Source: CALMEC01 sp963777565
GTDB taxonomy: Bacteria; Actinomycetota; Thermoleophilia; Miltoncostaeales; Miltoncostaeaceae
Direction: 5' to 3'
DNA length: 64,000 bases
NCBI GenBank assembly: GCA_963777565.1
Contig: CAVZQZ010000006.1
Coordinates: 124,001-188,000 of the forward strand
The stretch's first letter is position 1, and each line of letters starts with the position of its first letter. The notes beneath the pieces were generated by a model. The model saw only the letters and a list, made by a program, of their open reading frames with translations. It was not told where the DNA came from and did not search any database. This document shows, piece after piece, positions 59,298-64,000 of this stretch. The translations under genes and the position numbers were made by a program.

Positions 59298-60758
59298 TCA
59301 GGCGAACGACTCCACCAGCGCGCGGCGATCGAGCTTCCCGGACGCCAGCCTGGGCAACTGGTCGACGACGGTGACCCTGGCTCGGGCGGCGCCGGTCCCC
59401 ACCCGTTCGGCGAGCATGCGGCGCAGCTCGGCCACGAGCCCGTCGGGCGGCGGCTCCGACACCGCGACGAACACCGCGGCGGATGCGACATCGCGCCGGG
59501 ACCGGACGGCCACGACCGCGGCCTCGACCACGGACGGGTGCTCGTAGAGACACGCCTCGGCATCGCCCGGCCGCAGCCAGTGGCCGTCGACCTTGACAAC
59601 GCCGTCGACCCGCCCCGCGTGGTGGAGGCCGCCCGAGCCGCAGCGGCTCGCGATGTCACCCGTCCGCAACCAACCGCCTCCGAGGAGATCGCGCGATTCG
59701 TCCGGGCGGCCCCAGTACCCCACCGTCGCCGTCTGGCAGCGAACGAGCAGGCGACCCTGGCCAGGTTCGGCGCCGCAACGACCCGTCAGACGCTCCAGTC
59801 TCACCTCGACTCCCGGGCAGGGACGGCCCAACCCGTCGGGTATCTCGCCCCGCCGGTGGCCGATCACGATGTCGCCGCATTCCGCCGATCCGTAGCCGTC
59901 GGCGAGCTCGGCGCCGGTCACGTCCCTGAGCCTCCGGGCCACCGACGGCGGCAGCGGCTCGCCGGACGAGATGGCGCGGCTGAGCCTGGCGACGACGTCG
60001 GCGTGCACGGGGTGGTGCTCCAGAAACGCCGCCAGCTGCGCCCAGAACGTGGGCACCGCGGACAGGACGGTCACGCCCGCGTCGCGGAGGGTCGCGACGA
60101 TCGCCCGCACAGTCGGTCGCCGCCCGGACATGACGACGCACGCCCCGGACGCGAGCGGCCGCAGAATTCCGATGAAGAGCCCCAGGGCGCTGAACCCCGC
60201 AGACGCGGACAGCACTCGGTCGCCACCGCCCACGCCGAGCGCACTTCGAAGATACCCCGGCGCCGAGGCTGGGCCGTGTGCGTGCATCACGCCCTTGGGG
60301 CGCCCCGTGCTGCCCGATGTCGCGATGACGAACGCGCAGTCGCCGGGCGCGACCGCAGCCGCCGGTATCGGGGCGCCGCGATCGAGGTCCGCGGGCCGGA
60401 TCCAAGCCGCCGGCCATCGGGCGTCGTCCTGCCCCACGACCAGGGACGGATCCAGGTCGTCGAGGAACGCGGTGAGGCCGTGGCCGTGGTCGTTCGGGTC
60501 GATAGGCACGGCGATGGCGCCGAGGTGGACGGCACCAAGGAACGCCTGCAGCCACGCCAGGCCGGGGGTCAGCGCGACAACGACGCGATCACCGCGAGCA
60601 ACTCCGCACGCCCGAAGCGATCCCGCCGCTCGGGACACCGCGTCGTGGAGCTGATCGACCGTCCACGATCCGGCGTCGTCGATCGCGACCGGACGGCATC
60701 GCGGGCCGGCGGTGTGGAGCGCAGCGATGACGGCGGTGGACAGGTTTGACTCCGGCAT
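59298..60758 (-). CDS. class I adenylate-forming ligase (benzoate-CoA-ligase-like)
   Basis: 486 residues from the ATG at 60758. Motif A3 is CAFVIATSGSTGRPKGVMHAH, A5 region ADGYGSAECGDI, A7 GGGWLRTGDIA and A10 PRLASGKLDRRAL with the catalytic Lys. The GDRVLSASAGFSALGLFIGIL segment resembles benzoate-CoA ligases and related aryl-acid enzymes. Upstream in-frame Met codons exist but the region before MPESNL is not conserved-looking. It and the divergent flavoprotein gene form an island between tsaC and glyA. Confidence 0.88.
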   Translation of the reverse strand: MPESNLSTAVIAALHTAGPRCRPVAIDDAGSWTVDQLHDAVSRAAGSLRACGVARGDRVVVALTPGLAWLQAFLGAVHLGAIAVPIDPNDHGHGLTAFLDDLDPSLVVGQDDARWPAAWIRPADLDRGAPIPAAAVAPGDCAFVIATSGSTGRPKGVMHAHGPASAPGYLRSALGVGGGDRVLSASAGFSALGLFIGILRPLASGACVVMSGRRPTVRAIVATLRDAGVTVLSAVPTFWAQLAAFLEHHPVHADVVARLSRAISSGEPLPPSVARRLRDVTGAELADGYGSAECGDIVIGHRRGEIPDGLGRPCPGVEVRLERLTGRCGAEPGQGRLLVRCQTATVGYWGRPDESRDLLGGGWLRTGDIASRCGSGGLHHAGRVDGVVKVDGHWLRPGDAEACLYEHPSVVEAAVVAVRSRRDVASAAVFVAVSEPPPDGLVAELRRMLAERVGTGAARARVTVVDQLPRLASGKLDRRALVESFA

Positions 60759-60922
60759 CCGGGTGGTCGCCGTCGGATCCTGCGATCGGTGTTCGCACGC
60801 TGCCATCTCACCGATATGGAGCCAAGGGTCCCCGGCCCTGATACGTACCGCCTTGCCGGGCCACCTCGCGGCACGCATGCTGACGACGGCCACCGGGTGC
60901 AAAGCGAACCAGGAGGCGGCCG

Positions 60923-62290
60923 ATGCATACGCATGACCTGATCGTGATTGGTTCGGGGATGGCGGGGATCAACGCCGTCGGTCGCGCGGCCGGAGACGGT
61001 CGCCGAATCGCATTGGTGGAGCGCGGCATGTTCGGCGGGACGTGCCCCACCCGGGGTTGCATCCCGTCGAAGGCGCTCATCCGCAGCGCGGCGATCGCCC
61101 ACGACGCCCGCCGAGCCCCGGCATTCGGCGTGCGGGTGGGCGGCGTCGACGTCGACTTCGCCGCCGTGATGGCCCGTGTGCGCGACATCGTGAACCGCGG
61201 ATCGAACGGCGCCCGCGCGTACGTCGAATCGCTCGACGGCGTCGAGATCCTGGACGGCGAGGCGACCTTCGCCGGTCCGACCGCGGTGACGGTCGACTCG
61301 CGCGAGCTCTCCGCCCCACGGATCGTGATCGCAACCGGCGCGGCACCGACGGTCCCGCCGATCCCCGGGATCGACGCCATGCCGCACTGGACGAGCGACC
61401 ACCTCCTGCGCGCGACCGACCTTCCCGCACGGCTCGTGGTCATCGGGGGCGGGCCGGTTGCCCTGGAGCTCGGTCAGGCGATGTCTCGTCTCGGCTCATC
61501 GGTCACCATCGTCGAGGTGCTGCCGCGCCTCCTGCCGAACGCCGAGCCCGAGCTCGCCACCATGCTCCACGACTACCTGCTGGACGAGGGGCTCGAGATC
61601 TTGACCGGAGCGGAGGTGGCCGAGGCTCGCAGCGGGCCGTCGCTCGCGATCCGCAACGACGGCCGCGCACGCACGCTCGACGCCGACGCGATCCTCGTGG
61701 CCACCGGCCGGGGACCGGCCGTCGACGCCCTGGCGCTCGAACGGACAAACGTCCGCGCGGGCAAGGGGGGCATCGAGGTGGACGCACGCCTCGAGACCGC
61801 CGAGCGGGGCGTCTACGCGGCCGGCGACGTCGTGGGGCTCCCGTACGGGGCGTTCACACCCGTCGCGCGCCGCATGGGCGCCTCGGTCGTCGAGAACGCC
61901 CTCTCGCTCGATCCGCATGTCGTCGACACCGACGTCGGCCCCACCGCGATCTTCACCGACCCGGAGCTCTCATCGGTGGGGCTGACGGAGGCCGCCGCGC
62001 GCGGCGCCGGCCACGACGTCGCCGTCGGCACCGCGACATTCAGCGGCGGCAAGGCCCGCGCCTGGGGCGAGGAGCGCGGCATGGTCAAGGTCGTCGTCGA
62101 GCGCGGGACGCGACGCGTACTCGGGGCGCACATCCTCGCCTACCACGGCGCGGACCTCATCCACCCGGTGGCGGTCGCCATGAAGGCTCCGGGCGGGACC
62201 GTCGACCCGCTGCTCGCGGCGATGCACATCCATCCCACGCTCGGCGAACCGGTGCAGAGCGCGGCGCGGCGGGCCGCCGAGGACGCCTGA
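60923..62290 (+). CDS. dihydrolipoamide-dehydrogenase-like flavoprotein disulfide reductase
   Basis: 455 residues. The FAD site is DLIVIGSGMAGINAVGRAA, the redox pair is GGTCPTRGCIPSKAL (CxxxxC), the NAD site is LVVIGGGPVALELGQAMSRLG, and the C-terminal catalytic dyad is AMHIHPTLGEPV. All residues for a working disulfide reductase are present. No lipoyl enzyme gene is nearby, so it may be a stand-alone or mercuric/soluble-transhydrogenase-like member. It diverges from the ligase gene across 164 bases in which I see no clear promoter. Confidence 0.93.
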   Translation: MHTHDLIVIGSGMAGINAVGRAAGDGRRIALVERGMFGGTCPTRGCIPSKALIRSAAIAHDARRAPAFGVRVGGVDVDFAAVMARVRDIVNRGSNGARAYVESLDGVEILDGEATFAGPTAVTVDSRELSAPRIVIATGAAPTVPPIPGIDAMPHWTSDHLLRATDLPARLVVIGGGPVALELGQAMSRLGSSVTIVEVLPRLLPNAEPELATMLHDYLLDEGLEILTGAEVAEARSGPSLAIRNDGRARTLDADAILVATGRGPAVDALALERTNVRAGKGGIEVDARLETAERGVYAAGDVVGLPYGAFTPVARRMGASVVENALSLDPHVVDTDVGPTAIFTDPELSSVGLTEAAARGAGHDVAVGTATFSGGKARAWGEERGMVKVVVERGTRRVLGAHILAYHGADLIHPVAVAMKAPGGTVDPLLAAMHIHPTLGEPVQSAARRAAEDA

Positions 62291-62314
62291 CGGCCCGGAC
62301 CCAGGGCTCGCGCG

Positions 62315-62935
62315 TCAGAGCGCGCCGGGCGCCACCGGCACGCCGATCGCCTCCAGGCGGTCGAGAACGTCCCGGACATCTTCCCCCGCGCGGAGCACTC
62401 CCGCAGCGCCCCCCGCGCCCACTGAGGTGAGGTCCACCACCGTCGATGCCCGTCCCGGGAGGGGCCCGAGGTCGAGGGTCGCCCCAACCGCCGCACGGAT
62501 GCGTTTGGGAACATCCTGAACCGAGACCGGATCGGGCTCGCCGGGCTCGTTCGCGCTCGTCGCGATCAGCGGCATGCCGAGGTCCACCGCAGGACTCATC
62601 GACGGAGCCCGGATCCCCACGGAGCCGACCTGCGCGCCCGCCGCCGACCGGTAGCGCCCGGCGGGGTCCGGGACGATGCACGTCACGCGTCCGGGCAGCA
62701 CCGCCCGCACCGCCGCAGTCGTGACCGCGTCGAGCGGCTCGACGGCCTCGTCCAGAAGCCCGGCCGTGTAGACCAGCACCTGACAGGGCTGGCTGCGGGG
62801 CCGGCCCTTGAGCGCATAGAGCGCGCCGACCCCGGCCGGCGAGTCGAGGGCGGCCGCGAGCCCGTAGACGGTGTCGGTCGGGACGATCGCGACCGCGCCC
62901 TCCGACAGCATCCTGCGCACGAGCTCGATGCTCAC
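62315..62935 (-). CDS. tsaC: L-threonylcarbamoyladenylate synthase (Sua5/YrdC family)
   Basis: 206 residues. It makes threonylcarbamoyl-AMP for the t6A37 modification of tRNA. The YrdC core has VPTDTVYGLAAAL, ALYALKGRPRSQP (with the KGR substrate site), GSVGIRAPS and LIATSANEPGEPDPVSV. There is no Sua5 C-terminal domain, so it is the short TsaC form. Its ATG overlaps the prmC stop by four bases, the usual prmC-tsaC pairing. Confidence 0.95.
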   Translation of the reverse strand: MSIELVRRMLSEGAVAIVPTDTVYGLAAALDSPAGVGALYALKGRPRSQPCQVLVYTAGLLDEAVEPLDAVTTAAVRAVLPGRVTCIVPDPAGRYRSAAGAQVGSVGIRAPSMSPAVDLGMPLIATSANEPGEPDPVSVQDVPKRIRAAVGATLDLGPLPGRASTVVDLTSVGAGGAAGVLRAGEDVRDVLDRLEAIGVPVAPGAL

Positions 62936-63756
62936 CCGAGCCGTCCGGCGACGACCCTCGGGATGCCGGCCAGGTCGTGGCGAACGTCCATGTCGACGAA
63001 CCCGGCTGCGGTGAGGAGTCGCGACACCGCGTCCGTCTGCCCGGCGCCGATCTCGATCACGAGCCAGCCGCCTGACGCCAGCCGCTCGGGCGACTCCCGG
63101 GCAAGCGCCGAGATCGCTTCGAGGCCGGTGGGCCCGGACGCCAGGGCGCCGGCAGGCTCGAATGCGAGCTCGGGGGCCGCCGCAGCGAGGTCATCGTCCG
63201 AAAGGTATGGCGGATTCGCGGCGACGACGTCGAACCGCCGGCCGGGGAGCGCCGCGAAGCCGTCGGAGTGGACCCACTCCACCGCGCTCGCCTCGTCGTT
63301 TCGCCGCGCCACTTCGAGCGCGGCTTCGCTGCGATCGGCGCCGGTGACGCGCAGATCGGGCCGCTCGTCCGCCAGCGCGAGGGCGATCGCGCCGCTCCCG
63401 GTGCCCCAGTCGAGCACCCGACCCTCGCGCGGTGCCACCTCGATCACCCACTCAACCAGGAGCTCCGTCTCCGGTCGGGGGACGAGCACCGAAGGGGCCA
63501 CCGTGAGCTCGAGGCGCCGGAATCCCCTCCGGCCGGTGATGTAGGCAACGGGCTCGCGCGCCCCGCGGCGGGCGATCGCGGCACGGTAGGCATCGGTCTC
63601 GGCCGAGCTCAGGGGGCGGTCATGCTCCGTGTAGAGCGTCAACCGATCCACCCCGAGCACGTGCGCGAGCAGCAGCTCCGCGTCAAGGCGGGGGGTCTGG
63701 CAGCCACGGTCGGCGAGGTAACCGGCGGCGCGGCGCAGGACCTCCCCAAGCGTCAG
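62932..63756 (-). CDS. prmC: release factor glutamine methyltransferase, probable CTG start
   Basis: 274 residues from the CTG at 63756, which overlaps the preceding stop codon (CTGA). It methylates the Gln of the GGQ motif in release factors 1 and 2. The catalytic NPPY motif is VVAANPPYLSDDD, SAM motif I is VLDWGTGSGAIALAL, and PSVLVPRPETELLVEWV is the family signature. The first normal start in frame (63660) would remove the conserved helical N-terminal region LRRAAGYLADRGCQTPRLDAELLLAH in part. No ATG, GTG or TTG lies further upstream in frame. Confidence 0.93.
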   Translation of the reverse strand: MTLGEVLRRAAGYLADRGCQTPRLDAELLLAHVLGVDRLTLYTEHDRPLSSAETDAYRAAIARRGAREPVAYITGRRGFRRLELTVAPSVLVPRPETELLVEWVIEVAPREGRVLDWGTGSGAIALALADERPDLRVTGADRSEAALEVARRNDEASAVEWVHSDGFAALPGRRFDVVAANPPYLSDDDLAAAAPELAFEPAGALASGPTGLEAISALARESPERLASGGWLVIEIGAGQTDAVSRLLTAAGFVDMDVRHDLAGIPRVVAGRLG

Positions 63757-63998
63757 CGCCGCGCGACCGCCAGCACGAACGACTTGACCGGACCGTGGAG
63801 GAATGCGTTGACCTCCTCCACCGCGGCGAGGAGCGACGGAAGGTCGATCGTCTGGTCGCGCTGCGAGTAGACCAGGCGGAGGTAGATGCGCGAATGGTCG
63901 GCGTGCATCGGCTCGATCGAGCAGTCCACGGTGCCCTCGCCCAGGGACCTCCAGACCCGCAGGCCGAGCGAGAGATCCTCGCCGTCGAACAGCGCCAT
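63753..63998 (-). CDS. small hypothetical protein upstream of prmC
   Basis: 81 residues (ATG at 63998; the frame may also continue beyond the window edge). It begins MALFDGEDLSLGLRVWRSLG and contains YLRLVYSQRDQTIDLPSLLAA. It is soluble, with no motif I recognise. Its stop overlaps the CTG start of prmC, so the two are coupled. In most genomes prfA precedes prmC; whether prfA lies just upstream cannot be seen. Confidence 0.65.
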   Translation of the reverse strand: MALFDGEDLSLGLRVWRSLGEGTVDCSIEPMHADHSRIYLRLVYSQRDQTIDLPSLLAAVEEVNAFLHGPVKSFVLAVARR

Positions 63999-64000
63999 GC

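Overview
This is a contiguous piece of a high-GC genome, most likely an actinobacterium of the class Thermoleophilia (Solirubrobacterales/Gaiellales type). The evidence is very high third-position GC, many GTG/TTG starts, ATGA/GTGA gene overlaps and likely leaderless promoters. The gene content also fits: a GH15 glucosidase with glucose dehydrogenase, an Ada-AlkA fusion, a PF09826 beta-propeller protein, and a nitrite/sulfite reductase with a C-terminal extension. The class assignment is inference from gene content, not from a marker gene.

0-20.4 kb: a GAPDH tail, a secreted protein, a broken DUF2252 gene, a membrane protein and a methyltransferase. A leftward pair follows (GMC oxidoreductase, cyclase-family hydrolase), then a carbohydrate block: RibD-like reductase, glucose 1-dehydrogenase, GH15, aquaporin, aldose epimerase and 6-phosphogluconolactonase. 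The lactonase overlaps an antiporter gene, which overlaps a haem lipoprotein (cytochrome P460). A lysyl-oxidase-like protein comes next. Two small genes whose start codon lies in an inverted repeat look like a toxin-antitoxin pair. An ArsR-SRPBCC regulator follows, with a clear promoter/operator.

20.4-28.3 kb: an LLM flavin oxidoreductase, a DNA alkylation repair operon (Ada-AlkA fusion plus Ogt), a large LuxR/AAA regulator and a divergent aldehyde dehydrogenase with a 69-aa downstream protein.

28.3-35.6 kb: a complete F-type ATP synthase operon on the minus strand (atpI-like, B, E, F, H, A, G, D, C) with a visible -10 box and a terminator for the preceding gene.

35.6-55.3 kb: an accessory block. 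It has a frameshifted secreted protein, a phosphodiester glycosidase, a nitrite/sulfite reductase operon with two frameshifts, a REP-like tandem repeat, a 57-aa SFPASDPP protein, and an Rrf2/YceI/VOC locus with a double inverted-repeat operator. Further on are an acyl-CoA synthetase, a giant acyl-CoA dehydratase/activase gene full of one-base indels, a GT4 glycosyltransferase, a nitroreductase and a beta-propeller protein.

55.3-64 kb: wecA-like, SDR, upp, glyA, an adenylate-forming ligase, a dihydrolipoamide-dehydrogenase-like enzyme, tsaC and prmC. On the minus strand prmC-tsaC-...-glyA-upp-...-wecA-...-atp follows the order of the widespread Gram-positive prfA-prmC-tsaC-glyA-upp-atp supercluster. 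Here it is opened by a block of about 20 kb between wecA and atpI and a smaller one between tsaC and glyA.

The most striking observation concerns the frameshifts in the 45.4-50.7 kb gene and in the nitrite/sulfite reductase. They sit almost exclusively at degenerate third codon positions and leave the protein reading intact on both sides. This is not what neutral decay looks like. It suggests two synonymous alleles merged in the consensus.
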